DNA from: Streptomyces sp. NBC_00414
GTDB taxonomy: Bacteria > Actinomycetota > Actinomycetes > Streptomycetales > Streptomycetaceae
Length of the DNA stretch: 64,000 nucleotides
Direction: 5' to 3'
NCBI RefSeq assembly: GCF_036038375.1
Contig: NZ_CP107935.1
Coordinates: forward strand, 2,542,001 to 2,606,000
Positions 28,724 through 36,419 of this stretch are shown here, in pieces (positions within the stretch are counted from its first letter, which is position 1; every line of letters begins with the position of its first letter). The position numbers were made by a program, and so were the translations under genes. The notes under the pieces are model-generated. The model was not told the DNA's origin, made no database searches, and saw only the letters and a list, made by a program, of their open reading frames with translations.

Positions 28724-28991
28724 AGAAGTACACCGGTTCCAGTGAGAAGTCCGCAGCAAAGAGCAGCGCGGCGCACAGGTGCGACGCGCGACAGATCAGC
28801 ACTCGGGAGGTCTCACACGGTGTACAACGGCACGTCCTTGCCCAGGCGACTCGGTTCGGCAGCACGGTAGCGGCGCCGAGCGGCGTGGCTCCACCGGTTT
28901 TCCGGGCGCTCCGCGGACGCGCGACCGGGGCGCCCCGCAGACGTGCACCTGGGGCGCCCCGGTTCCGGACGGGACGCCCCAGGCGTCCAGC

Positions 28992-30077
28992 TCACCTCAC
29001 AAGGCGCCCGGACACCAGGCCTTGGGCCAGGAGTTCGTCGCGGACGAGTGCCGCGTACGCCGTCGCGCCCTGTGCCGAGGTGTGGGTGTTGTCGCGCTTC
29101 TCGTTGTAGAGGTACAGCGCCTTGGAGCCCTCCACGCCCAGCGACTCCACCAGGGCCTTCGTCCTGGTCGTGAGGTCGATGAGGGGGACGTCGTGGGCGA
29201 CGGCGACCGAGCGGGTGACGGCGGGGTGGTCCACCCCGAGGCCGTTCACCAGGAGGGCCGTGCCGTTGTTCAGTGTGCCGTCGCTGTTGAACCAGCGGCG
29301 GACGATGGGAGTGACCAGAACCGGACGTCCGCCCTCTTCCCGGACGCCCGCGACGAGCGTTTCGAGATTCGCCCGGTACGTCGCCTCGTCGGTCTGCTTG
29401 TCGTTGTGGGCGAGCTGGACGAGGACCAGGTCGCCCCTGCGGATGAGCGGCTTGACGGTCCCGAAGAGCCGCGGGTCGGCCAGGTAGGTGACCGTACTCT
29501 CGCCGGAATCGGCGTAGTTGGCGACGGAGACGCCCTTGCGGAGGTACTGCGGGAGCTGCTGGCCCCAGCCGGAGTAGGGATCGCCCGGCTGGTCGCAGAC
29601 CGTGGAGTCGCCGACGAGGAAGATCTGCCGGGTGTGCCGGGCGACGGCCGGGGTGACGCGGATGCCGGCGAGCGCGGGCGCCGAGCCGCCGACGGCCAGG
29701 TCGAGTCCCGCGGTGCCGTCGGGTCCGGTGGGCTCGCCCTCGGGGGTGCGGACGTTCACGGTGAAGCTGCGGGTCACGAGCTCGCCCGCCCCGGTGGGCG
29801 TCTCGGCGAGCAGGGTGCGCCGGGTCTCGCCGCTGATGCCGGTGCTCGCGGCGGCCTCACCGCCGAGCCGTACCCGTACGTCGTAGGTGCCGGGCGGGAC
29901 GTCGAAGTGGCAGGCGTTCGCAGTGCAGTTCTCCAGCCCCGGCCCCTGCCCCAGCGCGTGCCCGTGGCCCTTGCCAAGGCCGTGCGCCTGCGCCTGCGCT
30001 TGCGCCTGCACCGGGGTGACGGACAGGGCCGAGGCGAGGGTCAGCGCGGCCAGCAGGGTGATCGTCGTGCGTCTCAA
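28992..30077 (-). CDS. Rhamnogalacturonan acetylesterase-like SGNH hydrolase
   Basis: A 361-residue exported protein with a signal peptide ending near VQA-QA, followed by an Ala/Gln/Gly/His-rich linker and a beta-sandwich of about 90 residues (HFDVPPGTYDVRVRLGG). The SGNH domain has block I IFLVGDSTVC, block III VQLAHNDKQ, and the catalytic pair in KRDNTHTSAQGA. Acetylesterases of this type remove acetyl groups from pectic rhamnogalacturonan. A copy of the LacI operator lies about 100 bases upstream (30176-30191), so it is probably in the same regulon as the LacI gene at 44219. The 133 bases upstream hold the promoter. Confidence 0.93.
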   Translation of the reverse strand: MRRTTITLLAALTLASALSVTPVQAQAQAQAHGLGKGHGHALGQGPGLENCTANACHFDVPPGTYDVRVRLGGEAAASTGISGETRRTLLAETPTGAGELVTRSFTVNVRTPEGEPTGPDGTAGLDLAVGGSAPALAGIRVTPAVARHTRQIFLVGDSTVCDQPGDPYSGWGQQLPQYLRKGVSVANYADSGESTVTYLADPRLFGTVKPLIRRGDLVLVQLAHNDKQTDEATYRANLETLVAGVREEGGRPVLVTPIVRRWFNSDGTLNNGTALLVNGLGVDHPAVTRSVAVAHDVPLIDLTTRTKALVESLGVEGSKALYLYNEKRDNTHTSAQGATAYAALVRDELLAQGLVSGRLVR

Positions 30078-30175
30078 CGCGGCTCCTCCAGCAGGTCCAA
30101 CAAGGCGGCGGATCCTGGAGGACCTGCCCGGCGGAACGCGCCGGACAGGCCCTGGCGGCTGGACCGTACCTCGAA

Positions 30176-30191
30176 TGGCAAGCGCTTTCTA
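30176..30191. promoter_or_regulatory. LacI-type operator upstream of rhamnogalacturonan acetylesterase
   Basis: TGGCAAGCGCTTTCTA has the central AAGCGCTT palindrome of LacI-family sites and matches the site at the LacI gene (44155-44170) at 14 of 16 positions. It lies about 100 bases before the acetylesterase ATG. Confidence 0.75.
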
Positions 30192-30210
30192 GAGGGTGTG
30201 GCGCGTTACG

Positions 30211-30879
30211 TCACGGGTGGAACCGCCACCGGCCCTCGGTCACGACATCCACCTTGCCGTCCCTGACACGAAGGGCCGTCTCGTCGTCGATGAAGTAGAT
30301 CGGGAAGTCCGCCCGCCCGGCGATGGCGTCGGCCCAGGCGTCGTCCCGCTCGGGGAAGTCCGGCGAGTCCAGGTGGGGCTTGAGATACCAGTCGAAGAGA
30401 CCGAACGGCGGCTCCACGGTCGTCGCGCCGAGCACGTGCAGGTCAGCGGCGTCCCCGATGACGTCGGCGGAGTGTGCGGTGAGGTTGCGGCTGAAGATCA
30501 TCGATCCGGCGCTGACCCCCACGTAGACCCGGTTCTCCAGCGCCTCCAGGAACCCGTCGGCCAGGCCGTTGCCGGTGATGCTGCGCGCGAGGTGGTAGTG
30601 ATTGCCGCCCTCGACGTAGATGACGTCGGCGTGCAGCAGCCGGTCGAGCACCATCCGCCGGGGCAGGCCGTTCAGCTCCAGGATGTCGAACTCCCGCCAG
30701 CCCAGGCCCCGCAGGCGGTTGATGTCCTCGACGACCCACCCGTGGTCCCCGGGCTCGGCGACCGACGCCGTGGGAACGAACACGACGTTCGCCGATTCGA
30801 ACGGCTTGCCCAGCATCTCCCGCAGCGCGTCCCGCTGGGTCTCGTTGCGCAGACCACTCGCCGTCAACAAAAGGTTCAT
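30211..30879 (-). CDS. Peptidase E-like aspartyl dipeptidase (S51)
   Basis: A 222-residue protein of family S51. Recognisable parts are the N-terminal strand MNLLLTASGL, the oxyanion/nucleophile region VYVGVSAGSMIFSRN with the Ser of GxSAG, and YVEGGNHYHL. Cytoplasmic; these enzymes cleave N-terminal Asp-x dipeptides, and some relatives act on cyanophycin. The start is placed at MNLLLT, matching family N-termini. It lies 89 bases downstream of the LanC-like gene on the same strand; a functional link (peptide turnover) is possible but unproven. Confidence 0.92.
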   Translation of the reverse strand: MNLLLTASGLRNETQRDALREMLGKPFESANVVFVPTASVAEPGDHGWVVEDINRLRGLGWREFDILELNGLPRRMVLDRLLHADVIYVEGGNHYHLARSITGNGLADGFLEALENRVYVGVSAGSMIFSRNLTAHSADVIGDAADLHVLGATTVEPPFGLFDWYLKPHLDSPDFPERDDAWADAIAGRADFPIYFIDDETALRVRDGKVDVVTEGRWRFHP

Positions 30880-30968
30880 CGGGCGAGCCAAGCACGGCTG
30901 CCGGGCGGGCGCAAACAAGCCCGGGAGCCACCCGTTCGGTCAGGGCGCAACCCCGTCGGAGCAGGCAC

Positions 30969-32210
30969 TCAGCCGGCGGGCGGGTGGTCCGGGAAGGGGA
31001 CGGCATACGCCGGGTCGCGGTTCGCGGTGATGCGGGCGTGGCGAAGGAGTTCCCGGACGATGCCCGCGTTTCCCATGGCCCAGCCGGTGGCGGGGGCGAG
31101 GTCGCCGGGCGTCTCGCGGTGTTCGAAGTTGGACCAGCGGACGCCGTCGCCGTCGGCCGTCGCGCGGGCCGCGAGGTCGGCGACGAGCACGCCGGCGAAG
31201 TCGCCGCCGTCGCCGCGTTCGACCTGGCGGTCGCAGGCGAGGGCGAGGACGCCTGCGGTGCCGCAGCAGCGGCCGTTGTTGTCCCAGAAGCCGGGTCGGA
31301 TCCGCCGCGGGACGCCGGAGTCGACGACAGTGCGCCAACAGCGTTCGACGAGGGCGGGCCAGGCGGGATCGTCGGGCAGGACGTGGCTCAGCAGGCGGAA
31401 CACCTGGGCGTCGCCGGCGGGGCCGTGGCACCAGCCGTAACTGTGGCGCTCGATCTTCTCGTGTTCCTGCTGCGGGTCGGAGTGCGGTACGAGGAAGCCG
31501 TCCGGGCCCGCCTCGTCGCGGGAGACGACATCGGCGGCTCCGGCCAGGGCGAGGTCCACGAGGTCGGGGCGGTCGGTGGCCCGGCCCACGGCGGCGAGCG
31601 CGTGGACGATGCCGAGGGTGCCGTGCGAGATGTGGTGCAGGCGCGGGACGGCGCCGGCCCGGATCTCCCACTGAACGCCGGCGGTGGTGGGTTCGGCGGT
31701 GCGCGTGTAGCGGTCGACGGCCCGCTGGGCCAGCTCGGGATCACCGCATTCCAGCGCGGCGAGCGCGATGCCCGCGTTGCCGACGAGGAGTTCGTAGTGG
31801 TCGTTCCACCCCGTGCCGTCGAAGCGGGACCGCAGGACGTCCAGAGCATGGTCCGCCGCTGCCCCCGCCTCGGTGTCACCGAGCACGCGGTGCACCCCCC
31901 GCAGCGCGACGGCCATCCCGGCCACCCCCATGTACAGGCCGCTGGCCTCCCGGTCGTCGACCGCGTCGGCGACGCTGCGGGCACCACGCACGGCCGCGTC
32001 CGCGTAGCGGTCGTCGGCGAAGTACCGCCATCCGTCGAGGAGCGCCGGCAGCACTCCCGAAGTCCCGCTGTAGAGATGCGGAGCGACTTGCTCGTCGGCG
32101 GGGCGGGCCGGCCAGGCCACACCCCGGCCGGTCTCCCGGGCGGTCTTCAGCAGCCACTGAAGAGCTCCGACGGCAAGCGACTCCGCGTCGTCCGGCGCAC
32201 TGGTGATCAT
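30969..32210 (-). CDS. Orphan LanC-like lanthionine cyclase with CCG zinc motif
   Basis: A 413-residue LanC-family protein with the alpha/alpha-barrel repeats (LYSGTSGVLPALLDGWRYFA, GLYMGVAGMAVALRGVHRVL, NAGIALAALE, ISHGTLGIVHALAAVG). Zinc ligands appear as GWCHGPAG (Cys) and GRCCGTAGVL (Cys-Cys). The usual second motif is CHG, so the His is replaced by Cys, as in the CCG subgroup of cyclases. Classical LanC adds Cys thiols to dehydroamino acids in lantibiotic precursors. No precursor peptide, dehydratase or LanM domain is nearby. It could serve a distant cluster or, like eukaryotic LanCL proteins, have another thiol role. It runs with peptidase E. Confidence 0.9.
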   Translation of the reverse strand: MITSAPDDAESLAVGALQWLLKTARETGRGVAWPARPADEQVAPHLYSGTSGVLPALLDGWRYFADDRYADAAVRGARSVADAVDDREASGLYMGVAGMAVALRGVHRVLGDTEAGAAADHALDVLRSRFDGTGWNDHYELLVGNAGIALAALECGDPELAQRAVDRYTRTAEPTTAGVQWEIRAGAVPRLHHISHGTLGIVHALAAVGRATDRPDLVDLALAGAADVVSRDEAGPDGFLVPHSDPQQEHEKIERHSYGWCHGPAGDAQVFRLLSHVLPDDPAWPALVERCWRTVVDSGVPRRIRPGFWDNNGRCCGTAGVLALACDRQVERGDGGDFAGVLVADLAARATADGDGVRWSNFEHRETPGDLAPATGWAMGNAGIVRELLRHARITANRDPAYAVPFPDHPPAG

Positions 32211-32295
32211 CGCCCCAGCCTTCCACAGTCACCGGCGCCGGTCATCGACGCCGTCCCGGACGCGGATCGGGCGGTCTCCGGTCAGGGCCGGGCGC

Positions 32296-33708
32296 TCAAG
32301 TCCCCCTCGTCCACTGCTGGTTGGTGGCCCCGTTGCAGGTGTACGTGATGAGCGCGGTGGAGTCCGCGGTGGACTCGCCGTTCACGTCCAGGCACTCGCC
32401 GCTCGCGCGGGACAGGACGTTCACGTAGGAGCCGGTGGTGGTGAGCGACCACTGCTGGGTGGTCGCCGACGCGTTGCAGTTCTCCTGCGTGACGGTGCTC
32501 GCGTTCTCCTGCACGCACAGCGAGCTGCCCCGCACGGCCAGCTGGTAGTAACCGCTGCCGACCGGCCTGAACCAGTACTTCTGGTTGGTGCCGCCGTTGC
32601 AGGTGTACTGCTTGATCTGGGCGCCCGCCCACAGCGACTGGCTGGTGACGTCGGCGCACTTGGAGGAGTGCCGGGCGATCAGCGAGTTGTACGTGGCACT
32701 GGTCCCGGTGACGGTCCCGGTGGCCGTGTCGACGGTGACCTCCGGCGACCAGGACATGGACATCGTGGTCGAGCTGGGGAAGGTCAGCGGCAGCCAGACG
32801 TAGCGGGAGTCGTTGACCGTACCGCCGAAGGAGTTGCCCCAGCGGTCGCCCATGTAGAGGTAGGAGGTGCCCGAACTCCCCTGCACGGGCAGGACGTACG
32901 CGGTCTGCGAGTTGTACGTCGTGGAGTCGCCGACGTTCGTCATCGCCGTCCAGGGGCCCGCGATCGAGGTCGCCGTGGCGTACTGCTGCTGGTTGGCGCT
33001 CCAGCCCGTGGCGCCCGAAGTCAGCATGAAGTAGACGCCGTTGCGCTTGAAGAGCGCGGGTGCCTCGCGGTGGCCGCCGTGCCAGGGGTCCGCGACGAGA
33101 CTCGCGATACCGGTGTAGTCGGCGGTCAGCCGGTAGATCTGCAGGTCGTAGTTCTCGCGGGCGGCCGAGACCATGTATCCCGCGCCGTCCGTGTCGACGA
33201 ACACCGTGATGTCCCGGGACATGTGGGTGCCGAGCGGCCGGAAGCTGCCCTGCCAGGTGTAGTCGCCGTCGACCGTGTCCGACACGGCGACCGCCGCGCG
33301 GGCCTCGCCGTAGTCGACGCCGTTCTCCTTGTGCATCCACATCACGAACTTGCCGGTGGACGCGTTGTACATGACCTTGGGCCGCTCGATGTTCGCGGTC
33401 GCCAGTTCCGAACTGCTCGACTGGGTCAGGACGTGGTTGCGGAACTCCCAGTTCTTCAGGTCCGTGGAGCGGTAGGCGTCCACGTACCGGAAGGTGTTGT
33501 CGGAGTTCCGGTTCTCACCGAACCAGTAGTAGTACGAGCCGACCTTGACGACCCCGCCGCCGTGGGCGTGCACCGGGCTGCCGTCGGTGGCGGTGAACTG
33601 CGTGCCGGTGGTGACGGTCTGGGCGGCGGCCTGGGCCGGTCCCGCGGTCACGAGTGCGCCGGCCAGGGCCAGGCAGAGGGCGAGAAGTACCGCGTACACG
33701 CGTCTCAT
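32296..33708 (-). CDS. Secreted GH43 enzyme with C-terminal ricin-type CBM13
   Basis: A 470-residue exported glycosidase. The signal peptide ends near AQA-AAQ (about residue 29). Residues about 30-335 form a GH43 five-bladed propeller with HAHGGGVVKVGSYYYWFGEN, ANIERPKVMYN, GTHMSRDITVFVDTDGAG and HREAPALFKRNG. This set resembles exo-beta-1,3-galactanases of GH43 subfamily 24 more than arabinanases. The C-terminal about 130 residues contain CBM13 QxW-type repeats (CNGGTNQKYWF, CNASATTQQW, CNGATNQQW). It would attack galactan or arabinogalactan outside the cell. The ATG chosen has AAGGAG 10 bases upstream. Confidence 0.9.
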   Translation of the reverse strand: MRRVYAVLLALCLALAGALVTAGPAQAAAQTVTTGTQFTATDGSPVHAHGGGVVKVGSYYYWFGENRNSDNTFRYVDAYRSTDLKNWEFRNHVLTQSSSSELATANIERPKVMYNASTGKFVMWMHKENGVDYGEARAAVAVSDTVDGDYTWQGSFRPLGTHMSRDITVFVDTDGAGYMVSAARENYDLQIYRLTADYTGIASLVADPWHGGHREAPALFKRNGVYFMLTSGATGWSANQQQYATATSIAGPWTAMTNVGDSTTYNSQTAYVLPVQGSSGTSYLYMGDRWGNSFGGTVNDSRYVWLPLTFPSSTTMSMSWSPEVTVDTATGTVTGTSATYNSLIARHSSKCADVTSQSLWAGAQIKQYTCNGGTNQKYWFRPVGSGYYQLAVRGSSLCVQENASTVTQENCNASATTQQWSLTTTGSYVNVLSRASGECLDVNGESTADSTALITYTCNGATNQQWTRGT

Positions 33709-33916
33709 CTCAGGCACGCTCCTTCAGGGGTTTCGGGGATCGTCTCCGGGGTGGGGCCACAAAAGAAAACAGAACCGTTCGACATTTCGCACAAGATCTG
33801 TCATCCCGAACGCCGAAAAGGTAAGGGCGTGGTACGAGGAGGTCAACGGGTCGGGCGTGAACCGGGGAGAACTGACAAGAACCGACACCGCCTGCCGGCC
33901 GGCCCGTCGACAGGGC

Positions 33917-35044
33917 TCAGCGGTCGAGCCCCAGGTCCGCCGCGATGCGGCGGGCCTCCTCCGCCCGCTCGCCCAGGAAGGCCAGCACCGTGCCGCGTTC
34001 CCGGTAGCGGTGTTCGGCATCGACCGTGCGGGTGCCGCCGTAGTCGAGCTGCCGTTCGTCGGCCGCTCGGGACAGCATCAGGGCGGTGAGCCAGTCGTAC
34101 TTGACGGCGGACGCGCACACCCCGAGCCTGACCAGGCGTTCGTCGCCCCGCCAGCCGCTCGCGCGCAGACCGCGTACATAGCTCTCGTACACGGCGCTCG
34201 CCAGCTCGGGCAGTAGGGCCGCGGGCAGGAACAGGTCGAAGAAGGTGTCGGGGATGTAGTTGCCGATGTCCTCACCGACAGCGCCGTCACCGGCGAACGC
34301 CCAGTCCAGCAGGACACTTTCGCCGCGGTACGAGACGAGGTTGGCGGGCCACTGGTCGAGGTGGCTGAAGACCCGGGGCAGCGACTCCACGGTCCGCAGG
34401 AACCATTCGCGTTCGTGACGCAGCCGCACCATCTGCTCGCGCAGCCCGGCGGGGAAGTGGTCGCGCACGAGGGGCTGTTGCCACGCGGCGTCGTCGTCGA
34501 GCAGCTCCCGGCCCACGGTCTGTCCGGAGGTGTAGTCCCGGAGGAAGTGGCGGCTGAGCCAGGGGCGGTCCAGGAGCAAGCCGTCCGCCAGGGCTCTGCC
34601 GTGGGCCGCTCCGAGCCGTTCGGCGTGCAGGGCGTGCCGGTCCGGCTGCCAGGTGGTGGCCGGTTCGCCGTGGCGAACGTCCTCCAGCCACAACGCCACG
34701 TCGCCGTCCGGCCGTTCGACCGACGCCAACAGCCGGGGCGCGGTGATGCCCCAGGGCCGCCAGGCCCCGGCGAGCCCCTCCTCGTACACATGGGCCTCGC
34801 GGCGCCAGAAGTTCCAGTGGCGCGGGTCCTGTGAGGCGGCCCAGGTGCCGGTGGTGTTCCCGGAGCCGGTCAGCACCTTCAGGACGGCGGACCGCTCTGC
34901 GGCGGTGACGCGCCAGACGCCGCCGGTGACGCCGTTCTTCGGGTTGTGCGTGAGTGTCTCGAATCCGACCCTCTCCAGCGGCAGCCGGAACACCTCGCGA
35001 ACCTCGTCGGCGAGCTGCGGGGAGTGCGGGGCGGCCTCACGCAT
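33917..35044 (-). CDS. Aminoglycoside phosphotransferase-family kinase
   Basis: A 375-residue protein kinase-like enzyme. ATP-binding lysine is in SAVLKVLTGSG; catalytic loop is FSHLDQWPANLVS with the Asp and Asn; the metal-binding Asp is in VLLDWAFAGDGAVGEDIGN. The family includes antibiotic-inactivating kinases, choline/homoserine kinases and metabolic homologues. Nothing here points to resistance rather than metabolism. The 79 bases to the next gene (divergent methyltransferase) hold both promoters; about 208 bases separate it from the GH43 gene downstream and show no gene. Confidence 0.9.
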   Translation of the reverse strand: MREAAPHSPQLADEVREVFRLPLERVGFETLTHNPKNGVTGGVWRVTAAERSAVLKVLTGSGNTTGTWAASQDPRHWNFWRREAHVYEEGLAGAWRPWGITAPRLLASVERPDGDVALWLEDVRHGEPATTWQPDRHALHAERLGAAHGRALADGLLLDRPWLSRHFLRDYTSGQTVGRELLDDDAAWQQPLVRDHFPAGLREQMVRLRHEREWFLRTVESLPRVFSHLDQWPANLVSYRGESVLLDWAFAGDGAVGEDIGNYIPDTFFDLFLPAALLPELASAVYESYVRGLRASGWRGDERLVRLGVCASAVKYDWLTALMLSRAADERQLDYGGTRTVDAEHRYRERGTVLAFLGERAEEARRIAADLGLDR

Positions 35045-35123
35045 GCGCTGATCGTAGGTGATCGGCGGGAGGAGGCACTGCCCGTGCTTCGGCTGCCGCC
35101 CGTCACGGCGCTAGCGTCGGGGC

Positions 35124-36074
35124 ATGACCAGCGACAGCTCTCCCGCGGCCTCCCCCGGCTCCGCCCGCTCCCTCGCCGACGCCCTCGCCACCCGCACGGT
35201 CGTTCTCGACGGCGGCATGTCCAACCAGCTCAGGTCCGCCGGGCACGATCTGAGCGACGAGCTGTGGTCGGCGCGGCTGCTCGTGGAGCGGCCGGAGGCG
35301 ATCACCGAGGCGCACCTCGCCTACTTCGAGGCGGGCGCGGACGTGGCGATCACGTCCAGCTACCAGGCGACCTTCGAGGGCTTCGCCCGCCGTGGCATCT
35401 CCGGGGAGCGCGCGGCCGGGCTGCTCGCGCTGAGCGTCGGACTCGCGCGGGAGGCGGCCCGGCAGGCCGGGGCGAAAGGCGTCCGCCGGCCCAGGTGGGT
35501 GGCCGCGTCGGTGGGCCCGTACGGGGCGATGCTCGCGGACGGCTCCGAGTACCGGGGGCGGTACGGGCTGAGCGTGGCCGAGTTGGAGCGCTTCCACCGG
35601 CCGCGGGTGGAGGTACTGGCGGAGGCGGGTCCTGACGTCCTGGCCCTGGAGACCGTGCCTGACGTCGACGAGGCGAGGGCGCTGCTGAGGGCGGTGCGCG
35701 GGCTCGGCGTACCGGCGTGGCTGTCGTACAGCGTCGCCGGTGACCGGACGCGGGCCGGGCAGCCGCTGGAGGAGGCCTTCGCGGTGGCCGCCGACGCCGA
35801 CGAGGTGATCGCGGTCGGCGTCAACTGCTGTGCCCCCGAGGACGTGGACGCCGCGGTGGCGACCGCCGCGCGGGTCACCGGCAAACCGGTCGTCGTCTAT
35901 CCGAACAGCGGGGAGACGTGGGAGGCGGAGGCGCGGGCGTGGCGGGGGCGCGCCACGTTCGCGCCTGAGCGGGTCGTCGGCTGGGAGCGGGGTGGGGCGC
36001 GGTTGATCGGCGGATGCTGTCGGGTGGGGCCGGGGGCGGTTGCCGCTATCGCCTCCGCCGTGGGGGCCCGGTGA
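35124..36074 (+). CDS. mmuM: Homocysteine S-methyltransferase
   Basis: A 316-residue enzyme. It transfers a methyl group from S-methylmethionine (or SAM) to homocysteine, giving methionine. The zinc-binding Cys residues are visible as VGVNCCAPED (Cys) and LIGGCCRVGP (Cys-Cys). The N-terminal VVLDGGMSNQLRS and ITSSYQATFEGF are conserved in the family. Cytoplasmic. It stands alone, divergent from the phosphotransferase. Confidence 0.96.
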   Translation: MTSDSSPAASPGSARSLADALATRTVVLDGGMSNQLRSAGHDLSDELWSARLLVERPEAITEAHLAYFEAGADVAITSSYQATFEGFARRGISGERAAGLLALSVGLAREAARQAGAKGVRRPRWVAASVGPYGAMLADGSEYRGRYGLSVAELERFHRPRVEVLAEAGPDVLALETVPDVDEARALLRAVRGLGVPAWLSYSVAGDRTRAGQPLEEAFAVAADADEVIAVGVNCCAPEDVDAAVATAARVTGKPVVVYPNSGETWEAEARAWRGRATFAPERVVGWERGGARLIGGCCRVGPGAVAAIASAVGAR

Positions 36075-36419
36075 CCGCTCCTCGAGGGGGTGGGGCGATG
36101 GGTCGTGGGGCGCTGACGGTCGGCCGTGGCTGGTCGCGCGGTTTCCCGCGCCCCTGAAGGGCGCCCCAGCGGGCCCCCCGGCGGGCGCAGGGCTGGAGGC
36201 GTGGGCACCTCCGCATGCGGCACTTTGTCCTCGGTGGGGAAAAAGTGTCGGGAACTTGTGCTCGATGGGTTACGGCGTTCGACAAAGGTCGCTAACTTCC
36301 TTGAAATGAACCGGTCATAGAGCTGCGGCCGGTCATGACGGCGCGACGGCGCGCGCCTGTGCACCGCTTGGCAGCCCGCTCAGGGCTGCCGTCATCCCAC
36401 CCCCCTATGGGAGACCTCT
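36075..36419. other. 345-base intergenic region upstream of sugar dehydrogenase, with a repeat
   Basis: No gene that I can support. It contains a copy of the streptomycete repeat (GCGCGGTTTCCCGCGCCCCT, 36136-36155), followed by a short G/C block, then an AT-richer stretch at about 36270-36320 that probably holds the promoter of the downstream operon. Confidence 0.6.

Noticed and set aside
30880..30968. Possible lantibiotic precursor beside the LanC-like gene
   Set aside because: The 89 bases to peptidase E have no short frame with a leader and a Cys/Ser/Thr-rich core, and no dehydratase is near.
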